Part shown: piece after piece, positions 8,822 to 17,026 of the stretch
How the letters are laid out: the number at the start of each line of letters is the position of its first letter
Position numbering within the stretch: position 1 is the first letter of the stretch
NCBI RefSeq assembly: GCF_014694405.1
Contig: NZ_JAAUWV010000002.1
Coordinates: 174,664 to 238,663 of the forward strand
Source: Pseudoalteromonas sp. S16_S37
GTDB taxonomy: Bacteria; Pseudomonadota; Gammaproteobacteria; Enterobacterales; Alteromonadaceae
Direction: 5' to 3'
Length of the DNA stretch: 64,000 nt
The notes under the pieces: model-generated
Told to the model about the DNA's origin: nothing
The model's database searches: none
What the model saw: the letters and a program-made list of their open reading frames with translations, nothing else
Position numbers and translations under genes: made by a program

Positions 8822-10294
8822 TTACAAGTACTTTTTCAGACCATCGACTTTGTCGCTGGCATATTGACTATCGGGGTTTATTGCCAGTATTCGCTTATAA
8901 TATTCAACCGCTAACGGGTACTGCTTAGTCGCTTCATAAGCTTCAGCCAGAGCGCTCAAATAATATGTTTGCTCATTGTTCATCGACAGTGCAAATTTAA
9001 ATACTGCAATTCCTTGTTGAACTTTACCTTCTTTAACTAATTGCTCACCCCACTCAGTCACTATCTCTAGATCATACATCACACCCGTGTCAGCTTGAGC
9101 TTGCTCAAAAGTGGCTGAAAAGTCTTTAAAACCTTGTTCATTGGTTAGTTGCTTTAAATAGGCCATTGGATGATATGATTTTTGCTTAATTTCACTGTTA
9201 AAGTCGGCGATATAGTGAGCCGCAATATCATCGACAAACTCGATTGGCAGCCCCCCTAGCAAATTAGTTAATACAACAATCGACACATTGTCTTTAGGGT
9301 AAGTAATGAGTGTAGCCGCGTTGGCACCACTGGCACTAACAGCTGGGTGATATTTACGTTGGATCACTTGCCAGCCCAGTGCGTAGCCATTTTCGAAATT
9401 ATTGAAGCCTTCTGTACGACCATTATTTAATCTAACTGGGGTCCAAAGCGTATCCAAGTTTTTCACAAGTTTGCCTTGTTGCAATGACACGATGTAATTA
9501 GCTAGCTCTTTTGCCGTTGAACTCATGCCAGCCGCGGTTCTGAGCATATAAGGAAACTCGCCATAAAAGTTTTTATATTTACCATCACCGACATGGATAT
9601 ATTGACGAGCCTGATGAGGTACCACCAATTCTAAATAATCAAACCCTGCTTGTGCAGTTTGTGTCATTCCCACAGGGTTAAACTGCTTCTTTGTGATATA
9701 GTTTGTAAACCCTTCAGGCACATACTTATCTATGAGCTTACCTAATATCACATAACCTGTTTGATTGTATTGAAAGCGGGAATTGGGTGTAAACTGAAAA
9801 GGGCGTTTTTGCACTTCTTGCCAAGACGCTTCTGCATCCCTTGGAACAATGGTGTCTACCGTTTCGTTTGATGATAAAATTCTTGGCAGCCCAGTGCTAT
9901 GTCCCATCAACTGATTTATTTTTAGAGACTTCCAAGAGTTCGGTAAATCTGATAGATGTTTGCCTATCTCATCATCCACACGAAAATATCCTTGCTCTGC
10001 CAGTTGCAAAATGGCAACTCCCGTGAAGGCTTTAGTCATAGAATTAATTGGAAAGATAGTATTCTCTGTCACGGGAACTTGATGCTGTAAATCAGCAAAG
10101 CCATAATTTGCTTGCTTGACCAACTCACCGTTTTTTACAACAGCTAACTGAAGACCTGGTATATGCCTTTGTTGCATCTTCACTTTAATTAACTGATCAA
10201 TCGGATCCGCCCAAACCTTCGAAGATGTCGCCGCAACACACATCAGCGCACCACATAAAAAGCTAGCAATAACTGAAATATTATTCTTACCCAT
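8822..10294 (-). CDS. Exported serine hydrolase, class C beta-lactamase fold, with TPR-like tail
   Basis: 490-aa predicted exported protein. The start at 10294 has AAAGGA upstream and a signal peptide ending near KVWA-DP; in-frame starts at 10342 and 10312 lie ahead of it. The beta-lactamase/transpeptidase-like domain spans about 30-360: SMTK (Ser85-Lys88) is the nucleophile SxxK and FQYNQTGYVILG is the usual second motif region. The last ~80 residues contain TPR-like helices (AEAYEATKQYPLAVEYYKRILAINPDS). Members of this family include esterases, D-amino-acid peptidases and real beta-lactamases; nothing in the sequence decides which, and resistance should not be assumed. It is convergent with the chitinase gene and has no operon partner. 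Confidence 0.85.
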   Translation of the reverse strand: MGKNNISVIASFLCGALMCVAATSSKVWADPIDQLIKVKMQQRHIPGLQLAVVKNGELVKQANYGFADLQHQVPVTENTIFPINSMTKAFTGVAILQLAEQGYFRVDDEIGKHLSDLPNSWKSLKINQLMGHSTGLPRILSSNETVDTIVPRDAEASWQEVQKRPFQFTPNSRFQYNQTGYVILGKLIDKYVPEGFTNYITKKQFNPVGMTQTAQAGFDYLELVVPHQARQYIHVGDGKYKNFYGEFPYMLRTAAGMSSTAKELANYIVSLQQGKLVKNLDTLWTPVRLNNGRTEGFNNFENGYALGWQVIQRKYHPAVSASGANAATLITYPKDNVSIVVLTNLLGGLPIEFVDDIAAHYIADFNSEIKQKSYHPMAYLKQLTNEQGFKDFSATFEQAQADTGVMYDLEIVTEWGEQLVKEGKVQQGIAVFKFALSMNNEQTYYLSALAEAYEATKQYPLAVEYYKRILAINPDSQYASDKVDGLKKYL

Positions 10295-10536
10295 GATATG
10301 TCCTTTACCCATTTTGATAGACAGATAGTTACTCCTTATCAACTATCGTACCACAACAAAACACCTTTAATTTCAATAGATTACAAAAGTCCGTTTCAAA
10401 ATATAAAGATAATAGTGGTGAAAAAAGCAAATAAATAGCGAAGTTCACACACGTAATACAATTTAAAATCAAAGTGTTAAGTAAAATAAATACCAAGACA
10501 CCACGCAGTTTATATTGCGCCAATTATCGTGATTAT

Positions 10537-11940
10537 TTAAAACTCAATCGTGTCTCCTAAAATTGGAATTTCAGCCTGTATGCCGTGCTCTTGTTTGAGC
10601 TTACAAGCTAGCACCTCTAGAGCATCCGGCTCACCATGCACTAATACCACTTTAGGGTTGGTTTTAAAGTGCCTGATCCATTCAATTAATGCCGCTTGCC
10701 CAGCATGTGCTGAAAAGCCATTTAACGTTTCAATGTTTGCTTTGACAATAATGTCATCACCAAATAACTTCACATGCTGCGCGCCATCGACCAATATTCT
10801 GCCAAGCGTACCATTGGCCTGATAACCAACAAAAATAACTGTGTTGCGGCTGTCCCAAATACGATGTTTAAAGTGATGCGTGATCCGCCCTCCTGTACAC
10901 ATCCCACTGCCAGCGATGATCAACGCGCCCCTACTGATGGTGTTGATAGCCATAGAGTCTTCTGCATCTACCATCAGATGTAAGGTAGAAAGAAAGTTTT
11001 CTAACAACGTTTGCTCACCCGTACACAGCTTTTTTATTCCCTCGCAGTCTAGATCTGGCAACCATTGGTCATAAACGGACGTAACCTCGATAGCCATAGG
11101 GCTATCGAGAAAAACCTGCCAATTATCCAGCTGCCCCGCCTGCTGTAGTTTTCCTAAATAGAGCAGCAGCTCCTGCGTACGACCCACCGCAAAAGCAGGG
11201 ATCATCACATTACCTCCGCGAGCAAAGGCATCGTGCAAAATTTCTTGCAGTTGCTTTTGCGTATCACCAAGAGACTTATGCTCACGGTCCCCGTAGGTGC
11301 CTTCCATCAGCACTATATCAGCCTCTTCCAAAAACACGGGGTCATTCATCAGGACGGTGTCGCTATTGCCCAGATCACCCGAAAAAACTAACGTTTTCTG
11401 CTTGCCACTCTCGTCCAATGTCAGTTCGACGATGGCAGAGCCAAGTATGTGCCCCGCATCGTAAAAACGTAGCAATGCGCCATTACCAATGTTTATCTGT
11501 TGTTTATAGGGGAGTGGCTTGAGGCACTCTAAAACACTTAATACATCTTCCTTGTTATACTGAGCCTCGATATCAGCTAAGCCCTTGCGCGAGCGCTTGC
11601 GATTTTCTCTTCGCAAATCATTTTCATACAAGCTCAGTGCATCGAACAGCATAATGGGTAATAACTGCGCGGTTGCTTCAGTACAATAAATCGGGCCAAC
11701 AAAGCCTTCATGTACTAAGCAAGGTAATCTGCCGCTGTGATCTAAATGTGCGTGGGATAAAATAACCATATCTATACTGTTGGGATTAAAAGAAAATTGC
11801 TCTTTGGAGATAAGGTGTTTTGCTCTCATACCTTGGTGCATACCGCAATCAAGCAGCACATCGCCCAGTGATGAAGAACTAACTAGATGACATGATCCTG
11901 TGACTTCTTGCGCAGCACCATAAAATGTAATTGTTGGCAT
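10537..11940 (-). CDS. Metallo-beta-lactamase/beta-CASP family RNA-processing nuclease
   Basis: 467-aa cytoplasmic zinc-dependent nuclease. The N-terminal MBL signature SHAHLDHSG (His63, His65, Asp67, His68) binds the two metals; GDLGNSD and the later GRITHH and HAGQ segments provide the remaining metal and beta-CASP motifs, and a beta-CASP insertion begins around residue 210. The C-terminal half ends with a short RMMBL-type region (VVLVHGEPDALE). Relatives include CPSF73-like RNA nucleases, and bacterial members are usually annotated as RNA-processing exonucleases. Length matches the family. The start at 11940 is preferred over 11955 because the family starts MxxITFYGAAxEVTGS and a GAG-rich sequence precedes. 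Its RNA substrate is unknown. Confidence 0.85.
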   Translation of the reverse strand: MPTITFYGAAQEVTGSCHLVSSSSLGDVLLDCGMHQGMRAKHLISKEQFSFNPNSIDMVILSHAHLDHSGRLPCLVHEGFVGPIYCTEATAQLLPIMLFDALSLYENDLRRENRKRSRKGLADIEAQYNKEDVLSVLECLKPLPYKQQINIGNGALLRFYDAGHILGSAIVELTLDESGKQKTLVFSGDLGNSDTVLMNDPVFLEEADIVLMEGTYGDREHKSLGDTQKQLQEILHDAFARGGNVMIPAFAVGRTQELLLYLGKLQQAGQLDNWQVFLDSPMAIEVTSVYDQWLPDLDCEGIKKLCTGEQTLLENFLSTLHLMVDAEDSMAINTISRGALIIAGSGMCTGGRITHHFKHRIWDSRNTVIFVGYQANGTLGRILVDGAQHVKLFGDDIIVKANIETLNGFSAHAGQAALIEWIRHFKTNPKVVLVHGEPDALEVLACKLKQEHGIQAEIPILGDTIEF

Positions 11941-12276
11941 TGATCTCACTCTCACGTATTTGTGGGGTATAAAACCCTAATGATATGTGTAAGTTTAGTT
12001 ACAAAATGGCGGTTCGTTGCGATAACAGGCTATTTATTCCCCATAATGAGTAAGATATTCGTGTCATAGAAAGGTGATGCATAGGCCTCACACCTTCAAT
12101 GAGTCATTTTCCTTTGCCTCAATCAATTTGAGCAGCAGAGTCGAAACTAGGAGCACATAACCCTATTAATAACCTGTACTAGATAAGGTTGAGTCAAAAC
12201 ACTCTAAAGGCCATAGTCTTCATTGCTTCTACTAGAGAGGCCCAGAAGCTATAAACTTCTAGGCCCAGACTTGAAT
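11941..12276 (-). other. Intergenic region between cueR and the beta-CASP nuclease gene
   Basis: 336 bp with no supported gene. It holds the nuclease promoter region and the end of the copA-cueR transcript. Apart from the inverted repeat at 12239-12265, only a weak 6-bp AAGGTG/CACCTT repeat near 12070-12095 was noticed. Confidence 0.5.
12239..12265 (-). terminator. Possible terminator hairpin after cueR
   Basis: A 10-bp stem with one G-U pair (GGCCTAGAAG/CTTCTGGGCC on the minus strand) and a 7-nt loop lies just after the cueR stop. The following bases are only weakly T-rich, so the call is tentative. Confidence 0.4.
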
Positions 12277-12684
12277 TTAAATACTGGATTGCGCTAACTG
12301 TTCTAGAATGCCGCATTGCGGACTCGTGTCACCTTTACAGCTGTCAGCCAGTTTAATCAGCACCTGTTGCATTTGTTCTAACTCTGCGATTTTAGTAGAT
12401 ATCTGCTCAAGGTGGGATTGTGCTAATTGCTTTACTAGTCGACTTTCTCGCTCCGGGTTTTGCCACAAAGAGAGTAAAGATTGAATATCCGAAAGTGAAA
12501 AACCTAGATTTCGCGCTCTTTTAATGAACATTAACTGATTTAATTGCTCACTATTATATAACCGATACCCACTCTCTGTTCTGGGTGATTTTCGGATCAA
12601 GCCCGATTGCTCGTAGTTACGGATCATTTTTGCAGTTAAGCCACTTACTTTAGCGGCTTCACCGATAGTCAATAGAGTTCCCAT
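12277..12684 (-). CDS. cueR: MerR-family Cu(I)-responsive activator, CueR type
   Basis: 135-aa transcription factor. The N-terminal winged helix-turn-helix (LTIGEAAKVSGLTAKMIRNYE, then GYRLYN) binds long-spacer promoters, a dimerisation helix follows, and the metal loop has Cys116 and Cys124 with seven residues between (C-KGDTSPQ-C), the spacing of the CueR Cu(I)/Ag(I) site. The start at 12684 has AGGAG upstream. It lies 10 bp after the copA stop, so it is very probably co-transcribed with copA and would control its own expression through the copA promoter, which carries a matching dyad. Confidence 0.92.
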   Translation of the reverse strand: MGTLLTIGEAAKVSGLTAKMIRNYEQSGLIRKSPRTESGYRLYNSEQLNQLMFIKRARNLGFSLSDIQSLLSLWQNPERESRLVKQLAQSHLEQISTKIAELEQMQQVLIKLADSCKGDTSPQCGILEQLAQSSI

Positions 12685-12694
12685 GTTTGTACTC

Positions 12695-15061
12695 CTAGAA
12701 AGACATTCTTTGAAGTCGCAAGGCATTAGTAATGACGAGTAAACTACTACATGCCATTGCAGCTCCCGCTAAAATTGGATTTAGAAATCCCAGAGCAGCC
12801 AGAGGTATACCTATGGTGTTGAATGCAAAGGCCCAAAATAGATTTTGTTTGATATTTCGATAAGTTGCATTCGCGAGTTTCAACGAAGAGGATACTAATT
12901 CAGGATCACCTCGCATTAGCGTAATGGCTGATGCACTCACAGCAACTTCAGTACCGGTCGCCATTGCTATACCTAGATCCGCTTGTGCAAGTGCAGGCGC
13001 ATCATTAATACCATCTCCAACCATCGCTACTTTATAACCTTTCGCCTGATAAGCAGCGACAGCAGCTGCTTTGCCCTGTGGTAAAACCTCAGCATCGAAA
13101 TTATCTAGACCCAATTGTTTAGCTACATACTCGGCGCTTGCTTGAGAGTCTCCCGTGATCATGGCTACCATTATTCCGTCACGTTGAAGACTTTGCACTG
13201 CAGACAACGCCCCCTGCTTTGGTTTGTCAGCAAAACATAATATGCCTAGTAATTCTGTACCATGTGCTGTGCTCTCGGCGAGCCAAGATACCGAGGCTCC
13301 TTGTGAGTGAATAAGCTCTGTTGGCAATGTCACACCCAGCTGGGTCATCCATTTACTAGAGCCCATAATTATAGCGCGACTGTCGATTTCTCCACTAACA
13401 CCGCTGCCGGCGATCACTTTAAACCCAGTGATGTCCGCTAGTTGGATATCATTATCTTGTGCAAAATTAACGATGGCCTTAGACAACGGGTGTTCGCTAT
13501 GTTCAGACAGTGCATATGCTAACTCCAAGAGCGCATCTTCACTCCCTTTTAGTGCTGTAATTTGTGTTAAGACTGGCTTGCCCTCTGTAAGCGTTCCCGT
13601 TTTATCAAACACGACATAGTCAATGTGTGTAGCACTTTCTAGCGCAACTGCATCCTTTACCAATATACCATGTCGTGCAGCAGTGCCTGTTCCGGCCATT
13701 ATGGCTGCAGGCGTAGCCAAACCAAGCGCACATGGACACGCGATAACGAGCACGGCAACAGCGTACAGAATGCCTTGCGACCATTGACCTAGCATTCCCC
13801 CCCAAACAAGTACGGTTAATAGAGCAAATACCAAAACAGCAGGAACGAAGATGCTACTGATTTTGTCAACCAACGCTTGAACCGGAGCCTTTGCACCTTG
13901 AGCCTGCTCAACCAAGCGGATGATTTTTGATAGAGTTGACTCAGAACCGACAGCTGAGGCTTCAATTTCAAGTACTCCATCTAAATTCACAGAACCGCCA
14001 GTAACCTTATCACCGTTCGTTTTGTTTAAAGGGATACTTTCTCCGCTAATCAAAGCCTCATCAACATTACTGTTGCCATTAATGACAATACCATCGCAAG
14101 GGATACGCTCTCCAGGTCTGACTTTGACCACATCCGCTTTTTTTATCTCAGATGCTAAAAGCGTTTGCCACTGTCCATCGACTAATACAGTCGCTGAGGT
14201 GGGCTTCAAATTTTCTAGCGCTTGGAGTGCGCTGGTTGTCTGCTTTTTGGCTCTCTTTTCGAGAAACTTGCCTAACAACACCAATGTTAAAACCGCTGCA
14301 CTGCTTTCAAAGTATAGATGCGGTGATCCGTGATGCCCATCAAAAGTAAGCCACAGATAAAGTGATAACCCATATGCTGCACTGGTTCCAATAGACACAA
14401 GAAGGTCCATATTACCGGTAAATGCTTTAAGTGCATGCCAACCTGCTTTATAAAAGCGCGCGCCAAAATAGAATTGTACCGGGGTAGCTAAAATCCATTG
14501 CCAAATAGGTGCTAACATCCAATCTTGAGCAAATAACATCCCGAACATTGGCAGAACAAGAGGCAACGTTAACATTGCAGCCCCTATGACAGGCCAACCA
14601 TCTTTGTGGTAAAAAGCCGTACTGCTCTTGTCATCCAGAGGTTTTTCAATATTGCTGGTGATGACCAACTCGTAACCTGAATTTTTAACGGCCTGCTGTA
14701 ACTCAGCATCATTCACTTTTGGCGTTACTACAACACTCACTTGCTCTGTCGCTAAATTTACTGTTGCAGATATAACCCCTGCAAGACTGTTTAAACTCTT
14801 CTCTACTCGGCTACCACATGAAGCACATGTCATACCTTTAACCTCGAACTGTTTAGTTGCAAAGTCAAGTTGGTATCCTACTGCGTTAACTGCATTGCTT
14901 AGCGCTGTCATGTTTATATCACCTGAAATCGACACCGTGTCAGAGGCCAGATTAACATTCGCACTATCAATGCCCGATACCGCCATTAACGCCTTTTCGA
15001 CTCTATTTGCGCAAGAAGCACACGTCATACCTTTTAGAGGCAAGTCTATAGTTGTTGTCAT
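12695..15061 (-). CDS. copA: Cu(I)-exporting P1B-type ATPase
   Basis: 788-aa inner-membrane copper pump exporting Cu(I) from the cytoplasm. Two heavy-metal-associated domains lead (both GMTCASC, near residues 11 and 80), followed by eight membrane segments, the actuator loop with SGES, the Cu-binding CPC in ACPCALGLATP, the phosphorylated Asp in DKTGTLT, the P1B-specific SEHPLSKAI histidine motif, GDGINDAPAL and the C-terminal NLFWAFAFN / MACSS membrane motifs. The start at 15061 has AGGAG; an upstream extension to 15181 would run through the promoter, so it is rejected. It is first gene of copA-cueR and is transcribed away from a copZ-like gene. Confidence 0.96.
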   Translation of the reverse strand: MTTTIDLPLKGMTCASCANRVEKALMAVSGIDSANVNLASDTVSISGDINMTALSNAVNAVGYQLDFATKQFEVKGMTCASCGSRVEKSLNSLAGVISATVNLATEQVSVVVTPKVNDAELQQAVKNSGYELVITSNIEKPLDDKSSTAFYHKDGWPVIGAAMLTLPLVLPMFGMLFAQDWMLAPIWQWILATPVQFYFGARFYKAGWHALKAFTGNMDLLVSIGTSAAYGLSLYLWLTFDGHHGSPHLYFESSAAVLTLVLLGKFLEKRAKKQTTSALQALENLKPTSATVLVDGQWQTLLASEIKKADVVKVRPGERIPCDGIVINGNSNVDEALISGESIPLNKTNGDKVTGGSVNLDGVLEIEASAVGSESTLSKIIRLVEQAQGAKAPVQALVDKISSIFVPAVLVFALLTVLVWGGMLGQWSQGILYAVAVLVIACPCALGLATPAAIMAGTGTAARHGILVKDAVALESATHIDYVVFDKTGTLTEGKPVLTQITALKGSEDALLELAYALSEHSEHPLSKAIVNFAQDNDIQLADITGFKVIAGSGVSGEIDSRAIIMGSSKWMTQLGVTLPTELIHSQGASVSWLAESTAHGTELLGILCFADKPKQGALSAVQSLQRDGIMVAMITGDSQASAEYVAKQLGLDNFDAEVLPQGKAAAVAAYQAKGYKVAMVGDGINDAPALAQADLGIAMATGTEVAVSASAITLMRGDPELVSSSLKLANATYRNIKQNLFWAFAFNTIGIPLAALGFLNPILAGAAMACSSLLVITNALRLQRMSF

Positions 15062-15101
15062 TTTAGAATCTCCTATCTGACAATTTGGATTCAATAATGA
15101 A

Positions 15102-15132
15102 AGGCTAAACCTTGCCATAAGGTTAAGGTCAA
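15102..15132 (-). promoter_or_regulatory. CueR-type copA promoter and operator
   Basis: On the minus strand, TTGACC (-35, 15132-15127) and TAGCCT (-10, 15107-15102) are separated by 19 bp, the unusual spacing of MerR-activated promoters. The spacer holds a perfect dyad AACCTT-N5-AAGGTT centred between the elements. The copA start codon is about 40 bp downstream. Confidence 0.88.
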
Positions 15133-15150
15133 ATAACTTTTTAAAAATTG

Positions 15151-15181
15151 TTGACACTGCCAAAGGAGTAACTTTTAGCAT
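15151..15181 (+). promoter_or_regulatory. Possible promoter of copZ-like gene
   Basis: TTGACA (15151-15156) and TAGCAT (15176-15181) are also 19 bp apart, but the spacer has only an off-centre, imperfect ACT...AGT repeat. Regulation by CueR from this side is possible but not shown. Confidence 0.35.
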
Positions 15182-15211
15182 AGTGCCCGAATACTAAATA
15201 GGAGATAAATA

Positions 15212-15466
15212 ATGATGAAATTTAATGTCGCAGAAATATCATGCAATCATTGCACGGGCGCAATTACTAAAGCGTTACTAACACTCGATGAAGATGCAAA
15301 ACTAATCTTCGATCTAGCAAGTAGAACCGTATCTGTTGAGTCTGATCTTTCAGCAGAGGAAGTGACTGCTGCTATTAAAGAAGCAGGTTACGAAGCGAGT
15401 GAAGTGAAGGTTTCTTGTTGTAATTCTTCAAATAGTTGCCACGAAGAAATCCCCTTCAATACTTAA
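15212..15466 (+). CDS. Small HMA-domain metal-binding protein, CopZ-like
   Basis: 84-aa cytoplasmic protein consisting of one heavy-metal-associated ferredoxin-like domain. The metal motif is ISCNHC, a variant of MxCxxC in which the Met is replaced. A C-terminal extension adds more cysteines (SCCNSSNSC), which could provide a second metal site or storage function. It is divergent from copA across 150 bp, which points to copper delivery to CopA or buffering; this is inference from position. AGGAG is 7 bp before the first of two adjacent ATGs; translation could also begin at 15215. Confidence 0.87.
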   Translation: MMKFNVAEISCNHCTGAITKALLTLDEDAKLIFDLASRTVSVESDLSAEEVTAAIKEAGYEASEVKVSCCNSSNSCHEEIPFNT

Positions 15467-15497
15467 CGTCACGGGTTTAAATACCGTGGCGTTAAGT
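15461..15497 (+). terminator. Possible terminator hairpin after copZ-like gene
   Basis: A 14-bp stem (ACTTAACGTCACGG/CCGTGGCGTTAAGT, one G-U pair) with a 9-nt loop overlaps the stop codon. There is no T-run, so it may be a transcript-end stem rather than an intrinsic terminator. Confidence 0.45.
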
Positions 15498-15661
15498 ATA
15501 AAAAATCATACGGTTCAAAAGGGTATATCAGGTAACCCAGTTAGCCAAATTATTAGGATATTTTGAGAAATAGATGTTGTAGTGTGATTGGAGTTTAGAA
15601 GTTGTAAAGCACGTACCAATGGCAACTTAAATTGGCGAGATTATGGGTAAGTTTTTTAGAC

Positions 15662-15695
15662 AACCGCTTGATTTACATATGTAAACCAAGCGGCT
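15662..15695 (-). terminator. Probable rnpB terminator
   Basis: On the minus strand a 15-bp stem with two G-U pairs around an ATAT loop lies just after the RNase P RNA 3' end, followed by TTGTCT. The weak T-run lowers confidence. Confidence 0.55.
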
Positions 15696-15707
15696 ACTAA
15701 AATTAGT

Positions 15708-16062
<355 letters not shown>

Positions 16063-16069
16063 GGCGCGG

Positions 16070-16075
16070 ATTATA
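16070..16075 (-). promoter_or_regulatory. rnpB -10 element with GC-rich discriminator
   Basis: A perfect TATAAT (minus strand) is followed by CCGCGCC, placing the start point 7 bp later, exactly at the predicted rnpB 5' end. No strong -35 is visible. The GC-rich discriminator is the kind found at growth-rate/stringently controlled stable RNA promoters. Confidence 0.7.
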
Positions 16076-16103
16076 CGGTAACTAAGCGCAAAGCTCACGC
16101 TTT

Positions 16104-16964
16104 TTACGCGTCTTTTTCGGCGATTGCCGCTTTATACAAGGCATTTTTCTTTAAGTTAAAATAGTCAGCCACAACACCACAAGCTTTTTTCAGTGGCATT
16201 TCACTTTCAAGTAACGACAACATACGTTTAGCATCCGCTGGAATTTCTTCTTGTTGTTTTGGCTTTCCCGGTAACATCAGTACCAATTCACCACGCTGTT
16301 TTTCAGGCTCTTCGGTTAGAAATTCAATCAACTGAGCCACCGAGCCACTAAAAAATGTTTCGTATGTTTTGGTTAGTTCTTTTGCAAAAACAACTTGTTG
16401 CTCTTCACCTAAGGCTGCTTGCAAGTCATTCAAGCTTGCCATAATTCGGTGTGTGCTCTCATACATAATGCTGGTGATGCCACTTTCATAGGCATCTAGA
16501 AAAAACTGCTGACGCGCCTGACTTTTTGCTGGCGTAAAACCAATAAACTGAAAGCGGTCCGTAGGCAAGCCAGAACAACACAGAGCCGTAATGGCAGCGC
16601 ATGCTCCTGGCACAGGCGTTACATTTGCCCCTTGTTCACGGCATAGGTTTACAACCGCATAACCTGGGTCGCTTATCAAAGGAGTCCCAGCATCCGATAC
16701 CAAAGCGATATCTAAGCCTTCATTGAGCCAATCGACAACTTGCTGCGCTTTTTGTTTTTCATTGTGATCATGCAAAGCAAACGTTTTCGCTTTGATGTTG
16801 AAGTGGCTCAGTAATTTACCTGTATGGCGGGTATCTTCAGCTGCGATTAAGTCGACATTAGATAGCGTGGTTAAAGCTCGCTCGCTGATGTCGGCAAGAT
16901 TGCCAATTGGCGTGGCTACCACATAAAGGGTGCCTATTTTATCGGTGTTCTGTGCTTTTATCAT
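16104..16964 (-). CDS. rsmI: 16S rRNA (cytidine-1402-2'-O)-methyltransferase
   Basis: 286-aa SAM-dependent tetrapyrrole-methylase-fold enzyme that 2'-O-methylates C1402 of 16S rRNA in the ribosomal P site. Recognised from the N-terminal YVVATPIGNLADIS, AAEDTRHTGKLL, LVSDAGTPLISDPG, PVPGACAAITAL and STHRI segments, which are the family signature in order. Length is normal. GGGAGAG precedes the start. It is divergent from lpoA, the widespread gammaproteobacterial arrangement, and rnpB follows on the same strand. Confidence 0.96.
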   Translation of the reverse strand: MIKAQNTDKIGTLYVVATPIGNLADISERALTTLSNVDLIAAEDTRHTGKLLSHFNIKAKTFALHDHNEKQKAQQVVDWLNEGLDIALVSDAGTPLISDPGYAVVNLCREQGANVTPVPGACAAITALCCSGLPTDRFQFIGFTPAKSQARQQFFLDAYESGITSIMYESTHRIMASLNDLQAALGEEQQVVFAKELTKTYETFFSGSVAQLIEFLTEEPEKQRGELVLMLPGKPKQQEEIPADAKRMLSLLESEMPLKKACGVVADYFNLKKNALYKAAIAEKDA

Positions 16965-17026
16965 TGAGCTCTCCCAGTTCAGTCAGTAAGATAGCCCCTA
17001 GAAAGTAAATCAACTAGGGCGTTGTT

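Noticed and set aside
8746..8928. 60-codon plus-strand frame after the chitinase gene
   Set aside because: It starts in the chitinase terminator and runs antisense into the hydrolase gene.
10329..10523. 64-codon minus-strand frame
   Set aside because: Low-complexity AT-rich leader sequence, no ribosome binding site and no recognisable protein.
12239..12265. Attachment site or insertion-sequence end
   Set aside because: The inverted repeat lies just after a stop codon and looks like a transcript-end stem; no transposase or direct repeat was seen.
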